Position numbers and translations under genes: made by a program. A model generated the notes under the pieces. That model was not told where the DNA came from. It worked only from the letters and a program-made list of their open reading frames with translations, and searched no databases. Below are positions 39,143 to 51,900 of a stretch of DNA of 64,000 nucleotides, piece after piece; position 1 is the first letter of the stretch; every line of letters starts with the position of its first letter. This stretch comes from Paratinospora sagittata (taxonomy: Eukaryota; Streptophyta; Magnoliopsida; Ranunculales; Menispermaceae), in NCBI GenBank assembly GCA_035771175.1, contig CM069593.1, positions 14,874,408 through 14,938,407 of the forward strand. Reading direction: 5' to 3'.

Positions 39143-40283
39143 TTATTTCGTAAAATATTTTTTTGCTATGAATTTATGTCAGTTATGTATGTGTCAATTA
39201 CTTGCAAAGCTAAAACACTTTTTTGTTGTTGTTTACTTAAGTTGATATATGTTTTTTTTTTTTTTTTATAACTTTTATCCTGATATTATAAAATAGTTTT
39301 ATTTTGGATGTGTAATTTTCTGTTTTTGAGTTTTAAAATTATGTATTTAATTTTGAAGCTTTGTTTTAATGAAAGAGTCATTTTGAAGCCTTGAAATTAA
39401 TGAGAAGCATGCCCCCATACCAATGTTGATTGGTGTGTTTGATTGATTTTTCAGTGTACTTTGCTTTAAATACAATTAATGTGATAAGATCAAAAGCTTC
39501 CTATGAAAAGTCATCCCATGATCCACCATTTTGTGTTTTAATACCCATTTTGATGGCAAAAGACATTAATTGATGTATCTTTTTACATTAAAATTTCATT
39601 GATCTAGTTAGTTAGTGGGGCTCTATAGAGATGATCAAGTGGGTGAGAATTATGTCTCTGACTGATAATTAACTGAACTTAATAACACTCATTAATAAGT
39701 CACTCGTACCAAATAATGCATCTAAAAAGGCTTCAAGTCTAAATCATTTTTGCTGCTGTCAAGCCTATTATTAAATAAGCAAGTTACATAGTATTAAGTT
39801 TTATTTTCCCACAACTTTATTTTATTTAAATGTAAATTTAACTATAATAAAATATAATTTTAAATACAACTTTATACACATATATATATATATATATATT
39901 CATTCAATTATTTATTATATATATTGAGATTAAGACATATAATACATATGTATTCAATTAACATACATATTTATTATAATTAAGTTAATATTTTTCTTTA
40001 TTTTATAGCATTCTCAACGAAATTAAAATGATAATTACTTGAAAATAAAAATCACTTTGTTGGTCGAAATTTTTTTTATATATTTTTTTGTTTTTCTTCT
40101 TAGTTTCAGTTCATTTTTTTTACAAAATTGACAGGGAAATAAAAATTACTCCCAAATTCAATTTTCTTTAGTAGTTAAAAATTGGACACCTGTTGCTCCG
40201 TATAGCACTCGATTTAGATCATCTTACTTTTGCCACGTGTTTGTCATATTCAACCAGATTTAATTTTGTTTTCGCGTCCGCTT

Positions 40284-40319
40284 CTCCAGAAGTTTCAGGC
40301 CCGCCCCACTATATAAAGG
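40284..40319 (+). promoter_or_regulatory. Heat-shock-element-like motif and TATA box of SR45a
   Basis: tataTAAAGG begins at 40310. Upstream, 40284-40296 reads cTCcaGAAgtTTC, which fits the alternating TTCnnGAAnnTTC heat shock element with one mismatch. The centre of the element is about 20 bp from the TATA box, a common arrangement in plant heat genes. Arabidopsis SR45a is known to be induced by heat and high light; binding here is inference. Confidence 0.6.
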
Positions 40320-40392
40320 CTTTCTGGAGAAGACAGAGAACTGCATTCTGGATTCTCGTTGCTAGTTGGCTGTTGGACCATTGTACGTCCTC

Positions 40393-43300
40393 ATGGTGAG
40401 TTTTCGATTTTCTCTAACAAATCAGTTCGATGAATTTCGTTTATAAAAGAGTTAAAGACTTGATTCTGATTTGGTCGATATGTGATTGAGTTCCTGGATT
40501 TTTTTGTTCGTTTAGAGGTACGATTGCTAGAGTTTCGATTTTATTGATTTGATTGGTTTTTGATCGTCTTGATTTTTGAGTTTCCTTGTTTGCCTGGATA
40601 CCGATGTTAAGGATTCATGTTTAGTGCTGAGTCTTATGTTTCTGATATATTTATGGTCATCTTATTTATTCAATTATTTATTTATTTTAATATCCGGTTT
40701 GATGATCTGTTCCAGTCGCGATTTAATTGGTGTTGAATTGTGTACGATAGTTGTTACGAAGATCATATGAAAGAAAATTTAAGTGTGCGTTAAATCTTGC
40801 GGCTCGGTTTTGATTTAGAATCTCTGGAACTTGTATTTATCGCGTCCAAAAACAAATTGAAAATTCAAGGCGATTTGATTCCCCTTACAAGAACTAGAAC
40901 ATGTAATGATTTTAAGTTGTATTTATTTTTGAATAATCTTGGATATTGTTTATGTGGATTTAATGATTTTGCACAAATTAAGTGGTTTTCAGGGAAAATT
41001 CAGTGTTCTCTCAAGAGTATTTGATCGTCTTGAGATTAGGTAGATATAATTGTTTGGTTTTCTCTGGATAGGTTCAGGCTGTGTTTGGATTGTGATCGGA
41101 AAATAAGAAACACTATCTGGAAAGTTTTTTTTTTTATTGTTTTCTGAAACACTGTTTTCAGATTCAACAAATCGAATGTGTTTTTGTTGTTTTAGATTTT
41201 TTGGACACAGTTTTTGTGATGACGCAAATGAGGCCTTAGTATTCTTGTATATCCTATTAGATTAGATTAATCAGAATCAAAATTGTAACAGGTTATCGAA
41301 CTTTTTGGAAAATGAAAAATATTTTGCTTTGATTCATATGCACACAAATACAATGAGAATTCTATTTTCTAAAATACAGATATATTAAATTACCAGGAGT
41401 GCAGACAAAATGAATTATTTTTCTTTACACAAATTGATATCTTATTGTCAATGTTAAAATAAATTGATCTAAATTGTGTGGAAGACTCATACTTCAGATA
41501 ATCTACATAATCATGATCCGGTGAACATGTTGCCACAATCTAAACGAAGCGAATTCAAAGTTTTATCAGCATGATCTTCTTGGTCCAAAGTTTTTCCTCT
41601 TATTTCATCTGTTTTGAATTTAGAAATAAGAGCCAGTTTATCCTGGCACATCTTTGGTACTGTGCGCTTCTCAAGATCCAAGAACATCTTCATGAAACTC
41701 TCTTGTATGCAACCATGTAGCGTCATCAGGAAGAGTTGGGCTCTTGTCTTGAGTGCACATTCTTATTTTGCCACATAGCCATGTTTATAATCTTAGAAGG
41801 ATCACTTCACTCGTAGTAGGGGCGAGTTTTTCTGGGACCAAGCACTAGCTTTATACAGCCATGTAGGTTATTAGGAAGGTTAGGACATGCCTTCTGTATG
41901 ATTCATTCTAGATCATGTTCCATGTACAATTAGAAAATAGGATGATAGTAAGCAAGAGTCAAACTTTGTTCTACGTTGCCGTGCTTAGTTTTTTACTTCA
42001 TGGACATTGAAGTGCATTCTGCTTCATGTCTCTAATATATCTCTCTTGGACGCACATGCACAATTTATTATCGCTAGAAGGGAAGAGATTATGATTAGAA
42101 GATCAATGACATGTAACATTGATACGTTATATGGAATTTTATACTTGTCTAATATGGTCCTATTTCATTCACAGTTATTAGAGCCCCGTATTATGTTTAG
42201 AGATGTTTTGCAAGATAGGAGTGGTATACGATTTTTTTGACTATTAAACTCCTGTGCTGTGGATATTTGTAACCAATTCCTCTTTAGTAAATCATGACTA
42301 ATTAGTTGAGCTTGACTAAGTGTTGAAATAGGGAAACACTGTTTATTGCACTTTTAAATACCCATTACTTTGTTAGTCCGTGTCATGAGTTTGGTTCTCA
42401 CTCCTCCAAGAAGTCCTTCCCGTGGCAGAGGGGACCTGCCCCCTTAAAATGCTCTACAGACCTTTTCTTCACTTGTTTGTCAGCCTTGAGGGCTCAATAA
42501 TGTGAGCATCCTGGTTCAAATAGTCTTATACTCGTATGTGGTTCCTACATTCTAGGCATATTTTCATATGTAGTTTTGTATGTGTTGTTAGAATTCTTCA
42601 GTTTCTTAGCAGTGTTTTTGTTTGCGTTGTCCATTTATGTTGTCTATGTTTGTCCTCAGCTAGTATTATCTCTTTGAGCAAGGAATTGTGTTTAACTATT
42701 ACGAAGACTGGGTCCTCATCTTTGGAATATACTATGTAACCCTGGGAAAACAAAGAGAAAATGATGGTTGATATTTCTTCGTGCTTCTCCCCATTTACTT
42801 GCATGTGCAGAGATATTTCTTATTACGTGTGCCTTGTATCAGTGTTTGCTGACAAGCATGATTCTTTAGAATCATATAATAGAGTTCTTACTGACCTTGT
42901 TTTCTGATATTATGCAGATGTCATATTCTCGAAGGTCAAGGTGAGTTTCAATTAATAATTTCTAATCTTAATATGGGTTAGTTTTAACATGCTGGAAATC
43001 TTATAAACCACCTTTTTGATATGATGCTATTTCAGGTATTCTCGTTCTTGTTCTCGATCACCATATCGACGGGATGGCAGATCCGTTTCAAGGTCTATGT
43101 CAAGGTCAAGGAGCCAGTCAAGGTAACTAGTCTCATTGTCTATTGTTCCACTCTTTCTGTCTTCTGCAGTCTTGCCTAATTCTTATTGTTGAACTGTGTT
43201 TTTTTTTGACAGAAGCCAAGATTCAAGTGATGTGGAAAATCCTGGTAACAATCTCTATGTGACAGGGCTGTCTCCTCGTATTACTAAAAGAGAACTTGAG

Positions 43301-45071
43301 GAACACTTTTCAAGTGAAGGAGGAAAGGTTTGTCTCAAGTTTTTATAATTAAATGTCTAAGATGGTGGTTGTCTTAAACGTTCTAGAATCTTCAGTATTG
43401 ATTTAGGCATGTGTAAGGAAGAAAAGATTAAAATGAAATAGGTTTTAGTAGTTCCTTATAATGAAAATTGAGAGAAATTTTAGGTATTATTTAGAAATGT
43501 TATTAACAAATTATGTTGATGTGGTTAAAGTTTTAGAGAAGACCCTATCAACTGCTTAGGGAGCTCTTTTGGTGGTTTGAGGTGGAAATTCCAATGTAGT
43601 TGCTCAGGCCCAGCCTTGAAGCCATTGATTTTGGGCGACAATTCTTATGGAAGGATTGCAAGGAAGGGAAATTAATTCTTTTTGTTAGTACCAAGGTGTT
43701 TCTGCTTTTGTTGCTGTTGTTTGTCACATCTAATTTACTTTCGTTCCAGGTGGTGGATGTTCACCTCGTGGTTGACTCTTGGACAAGGGAGTCTCGTGGC
43801 TTTGGCTTTGTGACAATGTCTTCCGTTAAGGATGCAGACCGCTGTATCAAGTATCTGGATCACTCAGTACTTGAGGGTCGGGTCATTACTGTGGAGAAGG
43901 TAGATTAGTAATGATTTCGTTATTGTTTTACTGACAGCTAGCCAATTGAATCATTTGGTTGATCTTCAACTTTGGACAAGTGTGTAAGAATTGTTAGAAG
44001 CTTTCAGTATTACATCATCTGAGTTTGGAATTGTTTGCTCTTTTTCGCCCGAAGTGTTTTTGGCAGCAGGTTAGCTGTGTGTAGCAGCTCTTCATCAAAC
44101 TACAAAAGCTTAACCACCACCTTAACAAATCAAATCAAATACATCAAGCAAATATCAGACTGTTTAACCAGAGGGTTGTATGCCCTGCACATTTCTCTTT
44201 CTCAAGCTTTTTCCATTTATTGCTACTAACTTGTTACCTAAATAATTAACTTCATGATTCTCATCCAATTTTCTTATACTTATAGAACACTTGTTGAGGC
44301 TTTGGTGTTGGTTAGGGACTTCTTAATTATTTAATTGGGTGATGGTTTTTGACTTTGCAGGCCAGGAGGCGTAGAGGCAGGACACCAACCCCAGGCAGAT
44401 ATTTTGGTCTCAAGACTCTTGGAGGTAAGGAATAATTATTTTTGGATGTGGCATGTGTTTGATCTCTATAATTTTTGTGATCCTTCCGATTTTACAATTT
44501 GTTTTTTTTGTCAAATTTCCTATTTTACAACTTGGTACAACTTGGTTGCATTCACTGTTATGCAGTTCGGCGTAGATCTCCAAGCTACTCCCCATATTCC
44601 AGGTCATACCTTCCACACGATGATCGGTTCGTTTCCCCCTACTACAGAAGTCAAGATCGCTCCATTTCACCTTATTATAGAAAGCGGGAGTCTCGGTACT
44701 ACAGGTCATATCATGACCGATTAGTTTCTCCATATTACAGAAGGCATGATCGGTCTGTGTCTCCTTACCACAGGAGGCGTGTTCGTTCTGTTTCCCCTTA
44801 CTACAGAAGCCGAACTCCCTACTATGGAAGGTGCAGGTACTCCAGCAGGAGACGTGATAGGTCCATTTCCAGTTCCGTCTCCAGGAGTGTCTCACCAAGG
44901 GCTGGCAGGAGTTCAAGGAGAAGCTACTCTCGTAGTGTGTCATCAAGCCCAAGTCGCAGGAGCTACTCACGTAGCCCGTCCCTAAGGTCAAGGGCTAGCT
45001 CAAGAAGCCTCTCTCCCAGTACTTCCGCCAAGGGGCATAGCTGCTCTAGATCGAGGTCATACTCATCTTAA
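40393..45071 (+). CDS. SR45a: SR45a, transformer-2-like SR splicing factor
   Basis: SR45a is a nuclear Tra2-type splicing regulator of stress-responsive transcripts. Exons: 40393-40395 (tail of exon 1), 42918-42940, 43036-43122, 43213-43327, 43750-43899, 44361-44424, 44566-45071. The layout is RS1-RRM-RS2. A short Arg/Ser-rich head (SYSRRSRYSRSCSRSPYRRD) is followed by an RRM at about residues 52-130, with RNP2 LYVTGL and RNP1 RGFGFVTM. The Tra2-type linker ARRRRGRTPTPGRYFG comes next, then a long tail with repeated SPYYR/SVSPY units ending SRSRSYSS. Length is 315 residues if translation starts at 40393 (first two residues MM) or 314 from 42918. Exon 1 ends exactly with ATG at a GTGAGT donor. 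Intron 1 is 2.5 kb. The promoter has a TATA box and a heat-shock-like motif. It converges on PHS2 830 bp away. Confidence 0.92.
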
Positions 45072-45901
45072 GTGATCATTTGGTTCGATACAAACTAGAT
45101 CTTGTTTTTAGTACTAATCGAATAGAGTTGGGGGCAGTGGCGTATGCTAGAACTTGTATTGGTCTATATTCCGACAGTTAACTGAAGATTTAGATATTTT
45201 ATGAGATGCGTATGTTTCGTTCAATGAATTTGTTCTACTGTTTTCCTGGAAATTGCGGTCAAATGAGTTTTCATGCATGCATTTGGTGCCTCATATTTTT
45301 TCTAATAATACGGAGTATAAGATGTTTTGCAGAGTTTGTTGGATGTTAATGTTCCAAGTGAAATGCACGACTGGTGTTCCCACGTTCCGCAGAATATGTG
45401 CAATACTAATGGCCTTCCGAAGTGTTGGTTGCGACTCTCGACCCAGTGCAACGGTAAATAATGTCTAAAATGTATAAGGTGTCTTACAGTTCGACTATGG
45501 TGGAGATAAGAGAGTAAGTAGAACGTTTTAAAGTTTAGACATTCTTTTTAGAGTCACCAAACTCCGAAAGATTTAGTAAAAATTAAGGAGTGAACGCTAC
45601 TCACATTTGCATCTCAACTGAAAAGAGTAGCTCGATGCGCATCCGCAAAAGATTAAACGTCAGCAGCCTGACAATTTCAGCTTAAGGTTAAGTTCTTCAC
45701 TGAACAATGGCGTGCCCGTAATTCAATTATATTTACTGGACTCAAAAACGCAAGCAGATTAATATTTCTTACAACATAAATCATCTTACAATGGAAGAGA
45801 AAATTATTTTCTTACTTTTCTGTGATACTGTCTTTCAAAAGAAATACGAAAAAATATAATATAAGTGCAAAGGTGTCACTTCTCTCGTAGTCTTGAAGAG
45901 G
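45072..45901. other. Convergent 3' spacer of SR45a and PHS2
   Basis: 830 bp separates two facing stop codons. It must hold both 3' UTRs, which may be close or overlap. I see no gene. Weak AATAAT/AATATAAT-like signals occur on both strands. Confidence 0.5.
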
Positions 45902-48900
45902 TTATGGCACACGACACTCCTCAATGTTCCAGATTTCCGTTGCATACTGGGCGATTGTCCTGTCACTGCTGAATTTACCACTACCAGCAGTACTCAATAT
46001 TGACATCTTTAGCCATCTCTTCTGGTCCCTGAAACAAGGAAAGACAGACTCAGACCAAATCTTGATGAATACAATTCATGGAAAAGGAAATTCCTTGTAT
46101 TTTATGATTAACTAGTGTTTCAAGAGCAGTTCTCCACAGCACTTTCTTCTGTGGATATATCTGTTTTTCCTGAATGGTCTTGTACTTTCAAATTAAACCT
46201 CATAAATGAAACCCCACTTGAAATTTCAGTAACAAGGTGAACAGAGATAAGTTCAGTTATACTCGAATCTCTGAATCATTATCTCCAGGCCACTCAAAGA
46301 TCTAAAGATACTAAATGTGACACCAAGAAGCCTCGCTCTATGGAATGCAGATTCATTGTCTCCAAGTTTCTGGAGCTCTTCAGTAGAGGACCAAAGTTGC
46401 AGGAGCAACTATGGTATTGGTATTTAAGTTCTGTTCTCAGAAAATTTGGTCTGGTATCTAGAAGTTAAATCAAATTTGCTGTATCCAAGGAACACTGGAC
46501 TCGTGTGCACAAATTTGATCATTGAATAATATGATGCCCAAGAGGGCGCGAAAAGGAAAAGGAAAAGAGAATGAATCACCAAGACGGTCCATGAAGAAAA
46601 TGAAAGAGGGAAACAGGTACTGATGTTTACTTGTAAGCTTCATCCACTCTGGCCTGTGCATCCATATAACTTGGAAAGTCATGACCAACCAGGAAATAAT
46701 CACCACGCCCATAGCCAGAGTTCCCCTCCAGAGAATCAAGGAGTGGGTTGTAGTCATAGCTGCCGAAAGCCCCACTTCTTATAAATTGCTTGGCCTCTTC
46801 AAATCGTGGATCTGGCTTAAACTGTAAGATCAGTAGGAAGGAGTCAAGTCAGGTACATAAAAATACAGGCTTACTACAATGGTTCTAAACAATATAAGTA
46901 GGATTCTTCTAGGAGACGACTACGAAAACAAAAATAACATGCACCAATTATTTGAGGCCAGCTACTTGAATCTCAAGTCACATAAACAGAACAAATTTCC
47001 AGACTTGGAAGAAAATATAACAGTTGTCCTCTTTTATGTCGCTTTCCCTGAATAGCTAGAACCTAGTAAAGAAACCCAAACCTTTCAATCATTTGGAGAA
47101 TCTCTTTTCCCATACAAGGTTTTACCACAAAACCAGAAAAATCCTCCATAAGGCAGGAATTATTTAGCCATTGGTCTGATTTGAATTTTTGCATGGTACT
47201 CTTGAAATTAAGGTACTTAGTTGAATTTCCTCTTACTTATGAAGTTGGTCTCTGAACTTAATTTGAACGGCATTCAATTGGCAAGTTTTTCATGCAATCC
47301 ACCTACTTTTTAAAATCCACAAACTATTTTGGACCCTTTGAAGCAAGCGGCTCACTACTTTCAATTCCATAAATAGAAGCATGGTTAGGGAATCAATCAG
47401 GAAGTTAACAAAAGACATAGATAATGAGTTGCAACTGTAAGTCTGTAACTTAGTACCAGTCCGTTTTCTCTGTCCTTGCGCAACCTGGGAACTTCATCAG
47501 CTTTTGCCCCCAAAAGGAAAAAGTTTTCTTCCCCAATTTCCTCTCTGATTTCCACATTAGCTCCATCTAGTGTCCCAATTATGATGCAACCATTCAGTGC
47601 AAATTTCATGTTGCTTGTCCCACTTGCTTCCATCCCTGCTGTGCTAATATGCTGTGACAGCTCACTTCCAGGAATGAGCATTTCAGCCACAGAGACATTG
47701 TAGTTTGGCACAAACACAACCTGGAAATTAATTTAAAGCCCATCAGTTTCAAATTTAGAGTATTATTTCAGGTGCAGGTGCAACATCAGAATGGGTTTAT
47801 GAGGAACACTAAATTACGAAATATTTTCCTAATACATTGGCAAATGTGATGCATGCTTTCACTATCTTGTTTGAGCATCAGATACATGACAATATGGTCA
47901 AATTTACCATATTGTCATTGACCTCAACGGCACATGAGGTGTTGCAAAGGCAGTACGAATACATGTACCTTCAAATAGTCATTGACCTCAACATCATTGT
48001 TGACAACAGCACCAACATCACACACCAATTTGACAATTCTTTTAGCATTCGTATATGTTGCAAATGCCTTTCCACCAATCATGATGGTGCGAGGTGTTGC
48101 CTTCTTTCGTTCCTCAGGACTCATTTCCTGGAAAACATTAATTGCCATAGAATCATTTAGATTTTTACTATCCAAAAGCATGTTTAATGTAATGTAATTC
48201 AAGAGCAAGATTGCAAGTAATGATAATTCAAGCATTGCATTTTAGGCAAGTATATTGAAAAAGCTGTCAGGCTATTATTTTGAAGATTAACAGTTTCTAG
48301 GAATAGAACATCCAAAAAGCTCAAAGTTTTATGTTATAAGAAGTACAGTTTGCTGGTAGCCTGAAATGTTGATGAAAGAGGTGACTAGCAAATGAGTTAC
48401 TTGGGTTTAGTTTAATTTTCGATCATTAAATTGTCACGTACTGTTGCTTTCTCATTCATCTATTCTCTCCAGCCATTATCTACTGCAGTAAATGAACAAG
48501 GTTGTTGACATGAAGGGCAACTTACTAAGAAATCAGAATTGATAAAAAAAAAATTGCACAAATATCCCAAACTGAATAAATGTAAACTAATAAAGTTACA
48601 AAATTATCGAATTACTCAAGGAACTGGATGATGATCCAAATAGTTAGTGAACTCTTAGATAGATTATTTCAACAATCAATCCTTCACTATATTTAAGATG
48701 ATATCTGGACTCTAAGATATTCATAGTGCAGCACCATGATGTTTTCATAACATGATTACTGGGAATTTTTAATACCTTTAACTTCTTGTACCTATAAATT
48801 GCACCAAGAATATTCAGCAGCTGTCTCTTATATTCATGGATGCGCTTGACTTGAATATCGAAGAGACTATTGGGATCAATCTTTACACCAGTCACTTGCA

Positions 48901-51900
48901 ATATGTATTGTGCCAGGCGCTGTTTGTTAGCCATTTTTGCCGAGGCCCACTCAGCTTGCAAGTCCTCATTGTCGGCAAACTGTTGGACAGAAGGTCAGCA
49001 ATTGTGCAATAGTTCATTAAATAAAACACAAGTACGAAGTTTGCTACTGCTCCCCTAATATATACATACTTGGCGAAGCTTAGAAAGTAGGTCAAGGTTA
49101 GTCGTCCATCCATCCGTTTTCAACCATTTAGTGATTATATTGCTGAGCTCAGGACTGCAGAAGCGGAGCCATCTGCGAGGAGTGATGCCGTTTGTCTTAT
49201 TCTGGAACTTGGTTGGCCATATGGAGACATAGTCAGCAAACAAATCTGATTTCAAGATGTCGCTGTGCAGCTGGGCTACACCATTTACCTAAGATATATG
49301 CCCAAGAAAATAACAATTGAGAGTAATGTTAAAATAATACAAACAAAATGACTAGGAAAAAAAGAAACCCAAGAAATGGCATTTCCATGGTGGATATCTA
49401 GCAACAGCACACATTGGCCTGGCCAAATAATTATGCAAGTGAACATTGAAGCAAATGATAAAAGATCATATATAAAAAAACCGGAAGGATATTTATATCG
49501 AAAAAGCTTCCTGCAATATTGAAACAGCAATGAGTTTGAAATTCATGACTGCGTTTCCAATAGGAAGACTAATGTAGAAATATTCTCAAAATGCCATAGT
49601 TGCTGTTACAGTTACAAGGTTGCCTGGTTGGCAAGTTTCTGACCATTTGCAGCACAGTTTTAAGTTCAGATCTTAGAATTTCACCCAAGTGATCACTTAA
49701 CAGTGATTTGATGACCACTCCTGACTGCAAATTCCATTTTTTTTTAAGAAATAAAAAAGGTTTGTCAATTTTCAATCCATGGAGGCATGCACAAACAAAA
49801 ACAGGCTAGTTGGTGTCATGTCTAAAATATTACTGTCTTGCTGCAGTAGTCTCAACTTTCTTTTAATAGGTGAAAAGATATTTGGTACACTGAGTGCTCT
49901 TAAGAGTCCAAATGACTTTCTTGCTCTGAAACTTAACTACTAAAATACACAAACATAAACATCGAAGTGTGAGGTTGTTCTGCTAGTCATGTTCTGAACT
50001 TTCTCATTTATAATTCCTTGTTTCTTGAATATGATTTGCATATAATAAGTGGGTGAAAAGAAAAAGAAAAAGAAAAGGAAGTGATTATCTTACTGTATGT
50101 GCAGACACCACACATAAATTTGCCATTCGTACAACTGGCTTTTGTGGATTTGAGTCATCCAAGATGCACAAGCTAGAGAGTTTACTTTCAAGATCAGTTC
50201 GAGTGGAACGTATCATTGCCATAAACTGCAAGAAAGCATCCGCACTTAAAAGAGCACATTAAAGAGTAAAAATTAAAAGATATGACAGAAGATCAAGGAT
50301 GATACCCGCTTATCAATTTCTTCTATAATTTCCATATGGCGAGGAAGAAGCTTTCTCATTACAGCTTGTGACCATTTTTCTAGTGCTTCAGGAAGAACTG
50401 TGTGATTGGTGTATGCGATTGTTCTGGTTAAGAAAATCTATTTGTTATCCAACAAGCTATTTCTTTAATAGCACTTACTTTGAGAACATGCTGAGGTAAA
50501 AACCATAGATGATTGGGCTATCACCAACTCAACAAAATTATTTGCAAGTCAGGAGAAACTGTAAAGATAGAAACCAGTTAATATACCTTGTTGTTATATC
50601 CCAAGCTTCATCCCAGCCAAGTCCTTCATCATCCATTAACAGTCGCATCAATTCTGGAATTGCAAGAGTAGGGTGGGTGTCATTCAGTTGTACAGCCACC
50701 TTGCTAGGAAATTCAGACCACAGCCAGGCATTCCCACGTCTCCTCTCCTTAAATCTGAAAATGATGTCCTGTGAACAATAGCAAATTAAGGAAATAAATT
50801 TTACAATTGCAATAGCAACACACCTATGCGATCATCAGTTAAAACTGGAAAATCCATATTAATATAGGGGCTTGAAATATCAAATGATTTTCAACATAAA
50901 CCAAATTATGTGGCTCTCAAATAAAAGCAAACATTTTATCTTGGGCACAGTAAAATTTCCGTATATTTTTATACACACATACATACTCCTCTGAAATTCC
51001 TTGTCATCTTATGGAAATAGGTGAATGGCTGAAATGAATTAAATATTGTAATAAGACGTCTCCTCTGTTTTCTATTACTCAAAATAATAAAATTCTACAA
51101 AAAAAAAAAAAAAAAAAAAACGTCCATATCAATCAACAAATTGGCAAAATCTAGACAAGTAAGAAGATGTATTGAATTCCCTCCTCAAGAGAAAAAAACT
51201 TCCATCAAAGCAAGGTACTCTAACTAAGATTTTCCCCTAATCCAAGGTTTTAGCTAACTGCATATTGGATCTACTAAGAGTATCCTATAATTTATGAACT
51301 TAATTGAAGCGAAGAGTGCCTTTCTTGATGTCTTATAGGCTGTAATTCATGATGAATCATGTAAATTAGTTGATTCTGAATATGCATCAAAGCTTATACA
51401 ATCAAATAAGTGCATACTGAAAAGAGAAAGTGGAAAGAGTTATATGCACGGTGCAGGCTGAGGTTGCAATATTAGGAAAATGTCCAGAATACCTGTAGCG
51501 AGGCACTGCAGAGGAAAAACTGTTGTTTCAGCCGTAAAAGCTTCCCATCTTCTGTAGCATCTCCAGGATACAGAACTGCACAAATCTGCAATGACACAAG
51601 TTCAAGTGATTCTGGAAGCAATTACTTTTTTGCAAAGGAAAACAAGCATCCTTACATGCAAAAGAGACAACATTTAACAGTTATTTATCCTTTTTAGGCA
51701 GGCAGAAAATCTTTCATCTAAAAATGAGCTATAGCCTAGATAGAGCATTTATTTGAGAAGAAGAAAAAAAAACAGACCTCAACTGGCCCTCAGTATTTAT
51801 TCCACATCACGCTTAAATGTGTCATAATGCTGCTCCCTAGGCCAGGTAAAGCAAAGAGAGCTGCATTTGGCTAGCATCCAGGGTTAAAGTAGTCATCTTT

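Larger units (their letters stand above)
36931..40283. other. Spacer between the divergent DUF962 gene and SR45a
   Basis: About 36931-37300 is presumed promoter and 5' leader of the minus-strand DUF962 gene. The rest holds the second repeat cluster (37595-38650), a 214 bp MITE (38929-39142), and very AT-rich sequence with a (TA)n run near 39880-39898. I see no coding sequence. Confidence 0.6.

Noticed and set aside
41070..41245. Possible small MITE in SR45a intron 1 (ggctgtgtttgg ... caaatgaggcc)
   Set aside because: Only about 8 of 11 terminal bases match and the flanking triplets (tca, tta) differ. Chance cannot be excluded.
41511..41726. 71-codon minus-strand frame inside SR45a intron 1
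   Set aside because: The composition looks protein-like, but I recognise no family and see no splice or promoter context. Too weak to call.
44410..44991. 193-codon open frame on the minus strand
   Set aside because: It is antisense to the Arg/Ser repeats of SR45a; repeat codons keep the opposite frame open. No independent support.
51098..51120. Poly-A run, considered as the tail of a retroposed element
   Set aside because: No coding or SINE sequence precedes it and no target duplication is evident; a simple homopolymer in a PHS2 intron.
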